NCBI GenBank assembly: GCA_938007935.1
Contig: CALLMD010000016.1
Span: forward strand, 1-43,152
DNA length: 43,152 nt
DNA from: an uncultured Hellea sp.
GTDB taxonomy: Bacteria; Pseudomonadota; Alphaproteobacteria; Caulobacterales; Maricaulaceae
Direction: 5' to 3'
Shown: positions 17,949-26,967 of the stretch, piece by piece
Layout: the number at the start of each line of letters is the position of its first letter
Position numbering within the stretch: the stretch's first letter is position 1
Notes under the pieces: generated by a model
What the model was told of the DNA's origin: nothing
The model's database searches: none
What the model saw: only the letters and a program-made list of their open reading frames with translations
Program-made: the position numbers and the translations under genes

Positions 17949-18133
17949 TGTCAGAAACATCACATTTCAAAAAAGGGACAGTTGTTCGCCTGAACAGCGG
18001 CGGACCGAAAATGACGGCCTTAGCGGGTATTCAAGATGGTAAAATTTCTTGCCAATGGTTTGACCGTAATGGGAAAATGCATAAGGCGGATTTTGACATT
18101 GAAGCTTTGTCTGAATTTAAGAAAGCTTGGTAG
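17948..18133 (+). CDS. Small YodC-like DUF2158 protein
   Basis: A 61-residue protein with the DUF2158 pattern 'FKKGTVVRLNSGGPKMTA' followed by 'CQWFDRNGKMHKADFDIEAL'. The family is a short SH3-like fold of unknown function. The start is a GTG sharing its G with the last base of the lepA TAG, so it is very probably co-translated with lepA. It converges on the gene at 18136-18600, with 2 bases between stops. Confidence 0.85.
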   Translation: MSETSHFKKGTVVRLNSGGPKMTALAGIQDGKISCQWFDRNGKMHKADFDIEALSEFKKAW

Positions 18134-18135
18134 CT

Positions 18136-18600
18136 TTATTTATAACAGCTCAGAACTTCCTTATAGCCATGTGATTTTTTGGTGACGTCTTTTTTAATTT
18201 TATAGCCATTGCCAGAATCGTCCCAAGTCGTGCGGCCTATATTGGCAGAGAGAAAAGTTGAGAACTTCGTCGCTGGTCCCGGCATGGCATATCCATCTGG
18301 CGCGAACCAAACACCTATGCCACGAGATTTATTCGTTGTCTTATTGACAATTTCTCCAGCCAGAAAATAGGCTTCACCAAAATCTTGTGACTTTACAGCC
18401 TTAAAATTCCGGATTGTATGATTCTCCTTCAGCGATTCCTTTAAAAACTTATCTGGCGTCTCAATGAAAGGCACCATCACCTGACTTGCCGTTTTACTCG
18501 GAACCTTGCACAGATCACTGGACCTAACCGCCTCAGCACGTCCTATGGAAAGGGTCGACATGATAATGGCAAGCGATATCGTAATAGATATTTTCTTCAT
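18136..18600 (-). CDS. Small secreted protein of unknown function
   Basis: A 154-residue protein with a clean signal peptide (MKKISITISLAIIMSTL..., cleavage near AEA). The mature part has two cysteines, one near each end ('SDLCKVPS' and 'LSCYK'), that could form a disulfide, and a central 'GEAYFLAGEIVNKTTNKSRGIGVWFAPDG' region. I do not recognise a named family. The ATG at 18600 was chosen because it opens the signal peptide; a TTG at 18630 would add ten polar residues. It lies 50 bases downstream of the cytochrome lipoprotein on the same strand and may be its operon tail. Confidence 0.75.
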   Translation of the reverse strand: MKKISITISLAIIMSTLSIGRAEAVRSSDLCKVPSKTASQVMVPFIETPDKFLKESLKENHTIRNFKAVKSQDFGEAYFLAGEIVNKTTNKSRGIGVWFAPDGYAMPGPATKFSTFLSANIGRTTWDDSGNGYKIKKDVTKKSHGYKEVLSCYK

Positions 18601-18651
18601 ATCGCACACATTGCAATTATCGGGCCGCAAATCCGCTTAACTGCAGTTAAA

Positions 18652-19755
18652 TCACTCGCACACAGGCTCCATAGCCGCAATCCAGGCCTCTAAAAGCTGC
18701 ACGCCTTCTTTATCAGTTAAACTACGGCCAAGTTCAGGCATCATTTTGCCGGGATCGCGCGAGGCCATGCGGTAAATCATAATAGAGTTTTCAGGCTCGC
18801 CCGGCATAATATCATATTTACGCCCGCCCGTGCCGCCGCCCGCAGCGACAGCATTTTTACATATGCCCAGATGTGGCAGACTTTTATTTTCAGGGTTGAG
18901 ATGCAAACCAGAGGTATCAGCAGGGCCGACAGGGTTGTGACAATGTGTGCAATTAGCATCAAGATAAGCTCGCGCGCGCGCCTCAACCGTTTCAGACACA
19001 TCCGTCCAAATTGCGTTTCGGGGACGAATTTTTGGCGTCTCGCCCAAGAACCCTATCTGTATCAATTTATCTATCTGGTTCATGGCCCCGCCTGCATAAA
19101 CATAATCGTCATTTAAATGGCGCGGCTTTGGCCCTATGGGCGATATTTCGCGCGTAGTATTATTGGGCGCATGACATCCCGCACATTGATTGATATTTGG
19201 GACAACGTAATTAAAATCTGTTTCAGTATCTATGTCCTTTAAAGTCAGCTTAAGAATAGCGCCGATACGCGTGAGCTTGGCGTCAGTTTCATCGGCGTTC
19301 CAGACATAGGATAGGGGTTCCCATCCCGCCTCTCGCCGCACTAACAAACGGGTTTCAATAAGTTTATGCGCGGTCAGGTTTAATCCGGTATTTTGCGTCA
19401 CGGGCTGACTATCTTTTGCCTTCAGAACCGTTCCATCACTGCCGACGGGGTAATAAAATGTTTTTGAGATGATGGTCCCAATGGGAAACTCCAGCACGTC
19501 CCCTTCACGGTAGGCCGCGGACATGCCCTTGGGCATCCAGATCGTGCGAAGCTTATGGGCGTAGTCGGTAAATAAAGGCGTATTAAGCGCATAAGGCAGC
19601 ACGTCTTTGCCGAGCGCCAATTCATTATCTTTGACATTGACAACGCCCCACGCGCTTAGAGCGGTTGGATTTTCATCGGCGTGAAAAGTCGGGTTTAGCT
19701 GTTGCCCGCCGCACGTAGCGAGGAAAAGCGCAGCAAGACAGCCTAATATTCTCAT
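18652..19755 (-). CDS. Diheme c-type cytochrome lipoprotein, HNE_0200/SO2930-like family
   Basis: A 367-residue protein with a lipoprotein signal ending FLATC (lipidated Cys15). It has two heme-c attachment motifs, CAGCH in the middle and CTHCH in the C-terminal third, followed by 'GKMMPELGRSLTDKEGVQLLEAWIAAM', a cytochrome-like ending with a Met that could be an axial ligand. The N-terminal half ('LNTPLFTDYAHKLRTIWMPKG', 'EFPIGTIISKTFYYP') matches my memory of the family defined from Hyphomonas (TIGR03806). Its start overlaps the stop of the beta-helix gene by 4 bases, so the two are co-translated. It is likely a periplasmic electron carrier or oxidase subunit; its partner and reaction are unknown. 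Confidence 0.88.
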   Translation of the reverse strand: MRILGCLAALFLATCGGQQLNPTFHADENPTALSAWGVVNVKDNELALGKDVLPYALNTPLFTDYAHKLRTIWMPKGMSAAYREGDVLEFPIGTIISKTFYYPVGSDGTVLKAKDSQPVTQNTGLNLTAHKLIETRLLVRREAGWEPLSYVWNADETDAKLTRIGAILKLTLKDIDTETDFNYVVPNINQCAGCHAPNNTTREISPIGPKPRHLNDDYVYAGGAMNQIDKLIQIGFLGETPKIRPRNAIWTDVSETVEARARAYLDANCTHCHNPVGPADTSGLHLNPENKSLPHLGICKNAVAAGGGTGGRKYDIMPGEPENSIMIYRMASRDPGKMMPELGRSLTDKEGVQLLEAWIAAMEPVCE

Positions 19756-20972
19756 TCAACAGAGGCGAGCGTAATGGCGGGTAATGGTTCAAGCTTACAC
19801 GCAAATGGCTCGCCTTCAACACGCGGGTTTTTGTTTCCGCCCGGCATATCCGCGTTCAAAACCTCGACATCATCTTGGATACAGATTTGTGCGCTCTCCA
19901 GCTTTTCATTGATATATCCATCCCAGAGAACATCAGGGAACTTACCTTTAAGGCCAAACATCGCTGTCTTTAGCGCCTTAAGGTCAAGGCCGTCAGGCGA
20001 GTTCCCGCCGCCCGTATAACGATTGCTATGAAGACTAATCTGTTCAGGATATGGATCGAAGGTCTCTTCCATTCCGCCCTCGGCGTAATTAGAGGTAAAA
20101 ATGGATGAAATAATGACATTTGCAGTTTTGTGATCACGAATGTCATTGTTGAATATCTCGACCTTATCATGCGAATTGACGACAATCCCTGACCCTGCTG
20201 GTATGCTGGCAACAGGCGTGCCTTTATGCCCAAAATTCTTTGTATTATTCTCATAAACCTCATTGTCATATACCCGCACATCTCCGCCATATTGCGTTAG
20301 ATTTGGCATATTAAAGACGAGAATTCCGCCCGTATTATTCACGGCTATATTGTTATAAACATCTGCGCCTTGTGTATTCTCAATTTCAATTCCCGCCACA
20401 TTATATTCAGCGCGATTGTTGCGCACGATGACGTTTTTAGATTGGCCTACATAAATTCCCGCATCCGCCGCCGCGATGGCCACGCAGCCTTCAATCAGGA
20501 CATTTGTCGTTTGAACAGGGTAAAGCCCGTAAGCGCCATTTTTAGTATCAGGACCATTTGTCCATTCCGTGCGCACGTTACGGAAAACAATATTGTCGCC
20601 TTCATTGACTTTAATCGCGTCGCCAATGGTGTCCTCAAATGCAATATCTTCGATCGTAAAGTTAGACGCCGTAACAAGCAGGCCTTCCGCGCCGCTGACC
20701 TGTCCTTTAAAACTTAGGACCGTTTTATCCATCCCCGCCCCGCGAATTGTGACGCCGTCAACTGTCAAGCTAAGACCGCGATCAAAGTTATAAGTCCCTG
20801 CAGGCACCGTAATCACATCGCCGGGCTTGGCATCAATAAGCTGCGTTAAAAGCGTTTCCTGATATGATGAATTTTCCGAGAGGTTTTCGCCTAAATTTTG
20901 CGCCGTATTATTTCCGCAGCTCGCTAAAACCAATGCAGCAGTCAAATTTTTAATGCTTAACTTTATTCTCAT
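19752..20972 (-). CDS. Parallel beta-helix lipoprotein, partner of the diheme cytochrome
   Basis: About 406 residues with a lipoprotein signal ending VLASC. A right-handed parallel beta-helix follows, with repeated Asn/Val ladder strands such as 'DNIVFRNVRTEW', 'NVLIEGCVAI', 'NVIVRNNRAEYNVAGIEIENT' and 'GDVRVYDNEVYENN'. It opens with 'GDVITVPAGTYNFDRGLSLTVDGVTIRGAGMDKT', typical of pectate-lyase-like or NosD-like folds and of the TIGR03805 group. Four C-terminal residues' worth of sequence overlap the cytochrome start. I prefer the ATG at 20972, because GGGGAG stands 6 bases upstream of it and directly abuts the alternative ATG at 20978. No catalytic acid cluster was recognised. It may bind or cleave a polysaccharide, but this is unproven. 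Confidence 0.87.
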   Translation of the reverse strand: MRIKLSIKNLTAALVLASCGNNTAQNLGENLSENSSYQETLLTQLIDAKPGDVITVPAGTYNFDRGLSLTVDGVTIRGAGMDKTVLSFKGQVSGAEGLLVTASNFTIEDIAFEDTIGDAIKVNEGDNIVFRNVRTEWTNGPDTKNGAYGLYPVQTTNVLIEGCVAIAAADAGIYVGQSKNVIVRNNRAEYNVAGIEIENTQGADVYNNIAVNNTGGILVFNMPNLTQYGGDVRVYDNEVYENNTKNFGHKGTPVASIPAGSGIVVNSHDKVEIFNNDIRDHKTANVIISSIFTSNYAEGGMEETFDPYPEQISLHSNRYTGGGNSPDGLDLKALKTAMFGLKGKFPDVLWDGYINEKLESAQICIQDDVEVLNADMPGGNKNPRVEGEPFACKLEPLPAITLASVE

Positions 20973-21109
20973 AATCATCTCCCCAGATTTTATAGGAAAG
21001 GTGACGTCTTTTTTAAATTAGTCAATGGGGACAATCCCGATACCCCAGAAATAATTTGGTTCAAACATCAAAGCAAGTTAGGTCACCCCAAGATAAAATG
21101 AGATGACAC

Positions 21110-23866
21110 ATGACAGCTTTACGAAATTTCACATTGGTAACGAGCCTATGCTTAGGGATTGCCGCCTGCTCTGACGCAAGCCTAAATGACACAGCCAATA
21201 AAGACGTTATATCAATATTTCGTATTGAAGACACACCACATGCGCAGCTCTCGGGTAATGTTGTGCCGCAAAGTTATCGTCTTGATATGCGCATGGATGC
21301 AGACACGAAAGGCTTTAGCGGCGTCGTTGAAATTGACGTCGATATTCAAAAACCAACGGACAAAATCTGGCTCCACGGAAAAGAGATGCGCGTAAGCTCT
21401 GCCACCGCCATACGCGGCGAGACAGAGACAGTCTTGGGCTTCACAGAATTACCAACGGCTGAGGCCCCGTCAGGAATTTCATATCTCTCATCTGATTCTG
21501 TGCTCCCCGCTGGTAAGGCAACCTTGAAGCTGGTTTATGAAACGCCTTATAATCAAGCTTTAAATTCGGCCTATCAAGTTAAACGCGGCGGAGAGGGTTA
21601 CATCGTCACCCAATTTGAACCTCTGGGCGCGCGCGAAGCTTTTCCAAGCATTGACGAGCCTAAATATAAGGTCCCCTTCACGCTGTCTATTACCGCGCCG
21701 CCAGATGATTTTGTCTATGCCAACACGCCGGAAATCAAAGCGACAAAATTAGACGATGGCTGGATAAAGCATGATTTTGCAACAACGCGGCCTCTACCCA
21801 CTTATCTGGTGGCCTTTGGCGCAGGACCATATGATGTCGTCGATTTTGGCGATATCCCGCCCAATGATATTCGCAAACGTCCGATAAAGCTGCGCGGCAT
21901 TGCCGCCAAAGGCGAAGGCATACGCATGACTTATGCATTGGCGAATACGGAAGGTATTTTAACGGCCCTCGAAGAGTATTTCGGCACTGAATATCCTTAT
22001 GAAAAACTCGATTTAATCGCAGCGCCTAATTACGCCTTTGGCGCGATGGAAAACCCCGGCGCGATTGTGTACCGCGAGTCGCTTCTTTTACTTGATGCAG
22101 ACGCCCCGCTTTCGCAAAAACGTAGCTATGCCCGCGTTCACGCTCATGAGCTGGCTCATCAATGGTTTGGGAATCTGGTCACCCCTGTCTGGTGGGAAGA
22201 TATCTGGCTTAATGAAGCCTTCGCCACGTGGATGGGCAATAAGAGCCTGACCCTGTGGAAACCAGATGGTAATTTCGGCAACATGACTCTCAACGCCTCA
22301 TTAGGGGCCATGAATATTGATACGCTGTCTACCACACGCAAAGTGCGCGAACCCCTAAAGCGGTCTGAAAATGTGATGGATCAATTTGACGGCATTACCT
22401 ACCGCAAAGGCGGGGGCGTGCTGGATATGTTTGAAAGCTTTGTTGGGGAAGACAAATTTCGCAAAGGCGTGCGCCTGCATATGGAGCGCTATGCAGACGG
22501 CGTCGCAACGGGCGATGATTTTTTCCAATCTATAGCCGACGGGTCAGGCAATGAAGACGTAGTCGCCGCTATGAAGAGCTTTGTCGATCAGCCAGGGTTG
22601 CCTTTGGTGAACTTAGAACAAATTAGCGGGGCGCAACATTGTGATACGATTGCTGTAACACTTTCCCAAAGTCGTTATGCGCCAATGGGGTCGAAAACAA
22701 AACAACATCAAATATGGAAAATCCCTGTTTGTGTATCTTATGGTTCCGAAAGTGGCGCCAAAGCTAAACAGTGTTTGATGTTAGATAAAAAGACCCTAGA
22801 AGTCGAATTTATCTCCAAGCTACCTAAGCTTGGGGAAGGAGTGATTGGCAATGAATGTCGCTCTTACCTTTCAGTAAATGCTGATGGGGCTGGTTATTAC
22901 CGATTTACTATGGACAATAGTGAATGGGATAAACTTCTCTCTAACCTTGATAAGCTCAACACCCGCGAAGTCCTCACCGTTCAAGACAGCCTGCTGGCAG
23001 CCTATCGTTCGGGCAGCGTTGATAGTGATGTCTATCTTAAAGGCATGGAAGCCTTTGCCAAACACCCAGACTATGAAGTTGCGTCTAATGCGGGAGATTT
23101 GCTCGGCTTTATGGACACGCATCTAGGCGCAGATGAAGATTTAGCACGCCTTGTCCAAGACATGTATAGCGCGCGCTATAAGGCAAATCTTGGGAAAGAT
23201 ACGGTTGAAGGTAATTTATTAGTACCCAGATTGGCAGCTAATCTTGTCACACGCGGTGGGGATAAAACCCTTGCGAAAGATTACGCCCAGCGCGGGGCGC
23301 TATATTTGGGCCTGAACGGTAAGACATCCAAATCCGTGGTTAAAACAAACCTTTTAAGACTGGCTTTAAGCGAGGCTATGAAAGCCCAAGGTGATAAAGC
23401 ATTTGACCCGCTCATTGGGTTGATTAAGCGTGGATCTCCTTTTGAAAAAGGCGCGGCGCTCGCAGCGCTTGCCTCAACTACGGATACAAAGATAGCGGCC
23501 AAATTACGAGACTTGGCCATTGCCGAGGACAGCCCTTTTACGGGCCGTCAATCCAATACGCTCATTGCAGGATTGATTGGATCACGCCTGCATGGCGAGG
23601 CAACATGGGCGTGGCTGAAAGATAATTTTGCAACATTTGTAAAACGCAAAGTCCCTGATGTGCGCGTGGGCAGAATGCCCGGCTTTGCCCAAGGGTTTTG
23701 CTCGAAAGAGAGACGAGATGAAGTTGCAGACTTCTTTGAAAGTCAAGCCAATGTCATTCCGGGATATGAGCGAAGCCTAGCCCAATCAGTTGAGGCGATT
23801 GAGCTTTGCGCAGCTTTGAAAAATGAAAAAGGGGAAGAGCTAATAACGGCCCTCAGATCACGCTAA
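21110..23866 (+). CDS. M1 family zinc aminopeptidase, lipoprotein
   Basis: A 918-residue protein with a lipoprotein signal ending GIAAC. The exopeptidase motif GAMEN is at residues 311-315. The zinc site is H346-ELA-H350 with Glu369 in 'NEAF' 19 residues later. An ERAP1-like C-terminal helical domain follows (about 530-910). This is the gluzincin M1 architecture of PepN/aminopeptidase N, which removes N-terminal residues from peptides. The lipoprotein signal places it in the periplasm or on the outer membrane, suggesting peptide scavenging rather than cytoplasmic turnover. It is divergent from the beta-helix gene with a 137-base spacer. No T-tract terminator is visible after the stop. Confidence 0.94.
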   Translation: MTALRNFTLVTSLCLGIAACSDASLNDTANKDVISIFRIEDTPHAQLSGNVVPQSYRLDMRMDADTKGFSGVVEIDVDIQKPTDKIWLHGKEMRVSSATAIRGETETVLGFTELPTAEAPSGISYLSSDSVLPAGKATLKLVYETPYNQALNSAYQVKRGGEGYIVTQFEPLGAREAFPSIDEPKYKVPFTLSITAPPDDFVYANTPEIKATKLDDGWIKHDFATTRPLPTYLVAFGAGPYDVVDFGDIPPNDIRKRPIKLRGIAAKGEGIRMTYALANTEGILTALEEYFGTEYPYEKLDLIAAPNYAFGAMENPGAIVYRESLLLLDADAPLSQKRSYARVHAHELAHQWFGNLVTPVWWEDIWLNEAFATWMGNKSLTLWKPDGNFGNMTLNASLGAMNIDTLSTTRKVREPLKRSENVMDQFDGITYRKGGGVLDMFESFVGEDKFRKGVRLHMERYADGVATGDDFFQSIADGSGNEDVVAAMKSFVDQPGLPLVNLEQISGAQHCDTIAVTLSQSRYAPMGSKTKQHQIWKIPVCVSYGSESGAKAKQCLMLDKKTLEVEFISKLPKLGEGVIGNECRSYLSVNADGAGYYRFTMDNSEWDKLLSNLDKLNTREVLTVQDSLLAAYRSGSVDSDVYLKGMEAFAKHPDYEVASNAGDLLGFMDTHLGADEDLARLVQDMYSARYKANLGKDTVEGNLLVPRLAANLVTRGGDKTLAKDYAQRGALYLGLNGKTSKSVVKTNLLRLALSEAMKAQGDKAFDPLIGLIKRGSPFEKGAALAALASTTDTKIAAKLRDLAIAEDSPFTGRQSNTLIAGLIGSRLHGEATWAWLKDNFATFVKRKVPDVRVGRMPGFAQGFCSKERRDEVADFFESQANVIPGYERSLAQSVEAIELCAALKNEKGEELITALRSR

Positions 23867-23972
23867 ATAATTTTAGCGTTTAACCTTAATCCGTAATCCT
23901 TCTTTAGGCATTTTATACTACCTATGAGTGTGAAACAAGATTAATCCTTCGAGCTATCTTGTGACAAGTGAG

Positions 23973-24084
23973 GGGGTCAATAGACCCCTGAGCCCATGCA
24001 TATATGGCCGCGTATGATCCCTTATTCACTTCGGTGAATTCATATCAAGCCGTATATGTGTGCGGGATGAATTGACATTCCCGC
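23973..24084 (+). promoter_or_regulatory. Highly folded 5' leader of the DEAD-box helicase gene
   Basis: Three hairpins in a row lie upstream of the helicase. The first is GGGGTC-AATA-GACCCC at 23973-23988. The second is a nested stem with outer CATATATGGC (23999-24008) pairing GCCGTATATG (24049-24058), middle TATGA/TCATA, and inner ATTCAC-TTCG-GTGAAT (24024-24039) capped by a UUCG tetraloop. The third is GCGGGATG pairing CATTCCCGC with one bulge (24062-24084). None has a T tract. Long structured leaders on RNA-helicase genes are known to mediate cold-shock or feedback control; that role is inferred here. Confidence 0.5.
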
Positions 24085-24136
24085 CTAACACGCCTAACGC
24101 CCGCGCACATAATTGACTCATTCAGGGTCACCTGAA

Positions 24137-25876
24137 ATGAGCCCAATGTCTGACTTTAAATCCCTCGCCCTTGCCCCGCAGCTTCACAAAGCTTTGGACT
24201 TATTGGGATATACCACGCCAACCCCCATTCAGGCTCAGGCTATTCCCGATGTTTTAAAGGGAAGAGACCTAATGGGGATTGCCCAAACAGGGACAGGTAA
24301 GACGGCGGCTTTTGCGCTGCCAACGCTGAGCCATATTTGCAGTGATGACCGCGGCGCTCCCAAACGCGGCGCAAGGTGCCTTGTGCTTGCGCCGACCCGC
24401 GAACTGGCCTCACAAATCGCGGTTAGCTTTCGCGATTATGGACGTACAATTGACGGCCTATCCGTAACCACAGTCTTTGGCGGCGTGCCTATTTCGCGGC
24501 AGATAAAAAAACTCGTGGGCGGCAATGATATTCTTGTCGCAACGCCTGGGCGCCTCATAGATTTATTGGACCGCACAGCCATAACCCTCAAAGACGTAGA
24601 AGTTTTGATCTTGGATGAAGCCGATCAAATGATGGATATGGGTTTTATTCATGCCCTGAAAAAAATTGTCCCGCTTGTTCCCAAAGACCGCCAAACACTT
24701 TTCTTTTCAGCCACCATGGTCCCCGCCATTAAAAAACTAGCAGGGCAATTCCTAACCGATCCCGTTACCGTTTCAGTCACGCCGCCAAATTCAACGGCTG
24801 AACGCGTGACCCAACAAGTCATCATGATTAATCAAGCGGAAAAACAAGGCCTCTTATCCCTGACCTTGCTTGAGCCTGATGTTAACCGCGCCCTTGTTTT
24901 TACGCGCACAAAACACGGCGCAGATCGCGTCGTAAAGCGCCTTGCCCAAGTGGGTATTCTGGCCGTCGCTATTCACGGCAATAAATCCCAAGGTCAGCGG
25001 CAACGCGCGCTCCAAGCCTTTCGCGATGGTGATGTGACAATCATGGTCGCTACCGATATTGCCGCGCGCGGTATTGACATTGAAGGCATTAGCCATGTCA
25101 TAAATTATGAAATTCCAAATGTACCCGAGCAATATGTTCACCGTATTGGCCGAACAGCGCGGGCCAACCGTGAGGGGAAAGCCATTGCCTTTGTCTCCAA
25201 AGATGAAAGCAAATATCTCAAAGATATCCAAAAACTACTAAAAACCGCAATTCCTGTCGTGCCTTTGCCCGAAGAGTTTCAAAAGAAAGTCGCCGCGCTC
25301 AAATCGCGAAAAGCTTTGCCGCCCCCGCCTAAACCTCAACCCGACCCTAGAAAAGGCCGCGGGAAATCAAAAAAGAAAAAGGCCCGTTTCTCAAAAGATC
25401 AAAAACAAAAAGATAAACCAAAAGACTTAAGTGAGCGCAAATCTCACCGTAAAGGTCCAAACAAAGACTCACAGCAGGATTCAAACTTTGAAAAATCCAG
25501 CTCATATGGCGGCACGAAAAGACGCGATAAACCCTCACATAAATCTTGGAATCAGGATGAAAAGCCGCGTAGCCGCGTAAGCCCTAAAGGGGGGCAAGGC
25601 TCTGAATCAAAATCAGCTGAGACGGAGACCAAAAGTAAAAAGGCAAAAAAACCAAAATGGGACAACGAATCCCGCGCAGCGCGAAAAGCACGCAATCAAG
25701 CCAAGCACGCCCAGCAACATTCACGTAAAAAACCACGCGAAGGCGCGGATAATAAACCAGGTAAATCTAAGGATGGGTCAAATCCAAGTGAGCCCAAAAA
25801 ACCGCATCAGCGTTATGGTAAGAAAAACCGCGGGCGTAAGCCAAATTCAGGGCCTAAAAATAATTCGCGAAATTAA
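24137..25876 (+). CDS. rhlE: DEAD-box ATP-dependent RNA helicase, RhlE-like
   Basis: About 579 residues with both RecA-like domains of the DEAD family. Present are the Q motif 'GYTTPTPIQAQAIP', motif I AQTGTGKT, Ia PTREL, Ib TPGR, II with DEAD (LDEADQM), III SAT, IV 'ALVFTRTKHGAD', V ATDIAARGID and VI HRIGRTAR. The C-terminal third (about 390-579) is a lysine, serine and proline-rich disordered tail, usual in RhlE and likely to bind RNA. It acts in rRNA maturation or mRNA decay, often at low temperature. The start is ATG 24137 or the in-frame ATG 24146; a TTG at 24113 is less likely. The gene converges on prfA with a 6-base gap. Confidence 0.93.
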   Translation: MSPMSDFKSLALAPQLHKALDLLGYTTPTPIQAQAIPDVLKGRDLMGIAQTGTGKTAAFALPTLSHICSDDRGAPKRGARCLVLAPTRELASQIAVSFRDYGRTIDGLSVTTVFGGVPISRQIKKLVGGNDILVATPGRLIDLLDRTAITLKDVEVLILDEADQMMDMGFIHALKKIVPLVPKDRQTLFFSATMVPAIKKLAGQFLTDPVTVSVTPPNSTAERVTQQVIMINQAEKQGLLSLTLLEPDVNRALVFTRTKHGADRVVKRLAQVGILAVAIHGNKSQGQRQRALQAFRDGDVTIMVATDIAARGIDIEGISHVINYEIPNVPEQYVHRIGRTARANREGKAIAFVSKDESKYLKDIQKLLKTAIPVVPLPEEFQKKVAALKSRKALPPPPKPQPDPRKGRGKSKKKKARFSKDQKQKDKPKDLSERKSHRKGPNKDSQQDSNFEKSSSYGGTKRRDKPSHKSWNQDEKPRSRVSPKGGQGSESKSAETETKSKKAKKPKWDNESRAARKARNQAKHAQQHSRKKPREGADNKPGKSKDGSNPSEPKKPHQRYGKKNRGRKPNSGPKNNSRN

Positions 25877-25882
25877 GGCCTC

Positions 25883-26950
25883 TTAGCCTTCGGCCTCCAT
25901 GGCTGCGAGCTTGCTGGCTTGGTCTTCACCTATAAGAGCATCAATGACTTCGCCGAGCTCATCACCCGCCACGATTTTATCGAGCTTATAAAGCGTCAGA
26001 TTAATGCGGTGATCCGAGACGCGGCCTTGGGGGTAATTATAAGTTCTAATCCGCTCGGACCTGTCCCCTGAGCCAACTTGTCCTTTACGCTCATCCGCGC
26101 GTTCAGCATCTAGTCTCTGTTTTTCCATATCATAGAGTTTCATCTTGAGCAGACGTTCCGCGTTAGCTCTGTTCATATGTTGAGATTTTGCATCACAGAC
26201 AACAACAACCCCCGTTGGAATATGGGTCATGCGCACAGCTGAGTCCGTCTTATTGACGTGCTGCCCGCCCGCACCAGAAGCGCGCATTGTATCAACACGC
26301 ACATCATTCATGGAAAAGCCTGTATCAATATCTTCGGGCTCTGGTAGGACAGCCACCGTCGCCGCAGATGTATGAATACGGCCCTGTGTTTCAGTGACAG
26401 GAACACGCTGGACGCGGTGGACGCCTGATTCAAATTTAAGCCGCCCATAAACACCATTGCCCGAAACTGAGGCGATGATTTCTTTATAGCCGCCCATATC
26501 AGCTTCGGAATCGTTCTCGACCTCGACCTTCCAGCCTTGAAGCTGGGCATAGCGCGCATACATACGGAAAAGATCGCCCGCAAAAATAGCCGCCTCGTCG
26601 CCTCCCGTCCCCGCCCGAATTTCGAGAATGACTGAAGCGTTATCATCTTTATCTTTGGGCAAGAGCAAAAGAGAAACTTCTTTTTCAATCGCAGGCAAGG
26701 CGTCCTTTAAGCCTTGTAACTCTTCTTTCGCCATGGGACCCATTTCGGGATCATCGAGCATGGCTTTCAGATCTTCCATTTCGGCCCGAATGGATTGGAG
26801 CTTACGCACACCCTCAGCCACAGGCCTTAGCTCGGCATAATCTTTGCCCAGCTTGACAATTTCTTCGCCATCTGTGGTCGCGCCCATTCGGGCTTCGATT
26901 TGCTCAAAACGGTCAACCACTTGGGCGAGTTTAATATCAGGAATATTCAT
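25883..26950 (-). CDS. prfA: Peptide chain release factor 1
   Basis: A 355-residue class I release factor. The catalytic GGQ sits at residues 228-230 in '[22 protein letters not shown]', preceded by '[12 protein letters not shown]'. The '[17 protein letters not shown]' signature follows the usual RF1 layout. It recognises UAA and UAG and releases the nascent chain. In many bacteria prmC, which methylates the GGQ glutamine, follows prfA, but here the helicase gene converges directly and prmC must be elsewhere. The start lies 17 bases after the TonB receptor stop, so they may be co-transcribed. Confidence 0.97.
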   Translation of the reverse strand: MNIPDIKLAQVVDRFEQIEARMGATTDGEEIVKLGKDYAELRPVAEGVRKLQSIRAEMEDLKAMLDDPEMGPMAKEELQGLKDALPAIEKEVSLLLLPKDKDDNASVILEIRAGTGGDEAAIFAGDLFRMYARYAQLQGWKVEVENDSEADMGGYKEIIASVSGNGVYGRLKFESGVHRVQRVPVTETQGRIHTSAATVAVLPEPEDIDTGFSMNDVRVDTMRASGAGGQHVNKTDSAVRMTHIPTGVVVVCDAKSQHMNRANAERLLKMKLYDMEKQRLDAERADERKGQVGSGDRSERIRTYNYPQGRVSDHRINLTLYKLDKIVAGDELGEVIDALIGEDQASKLAAMEAEG

Positions 26951-26967
26951 GTTGGCGGGATAGGCCC

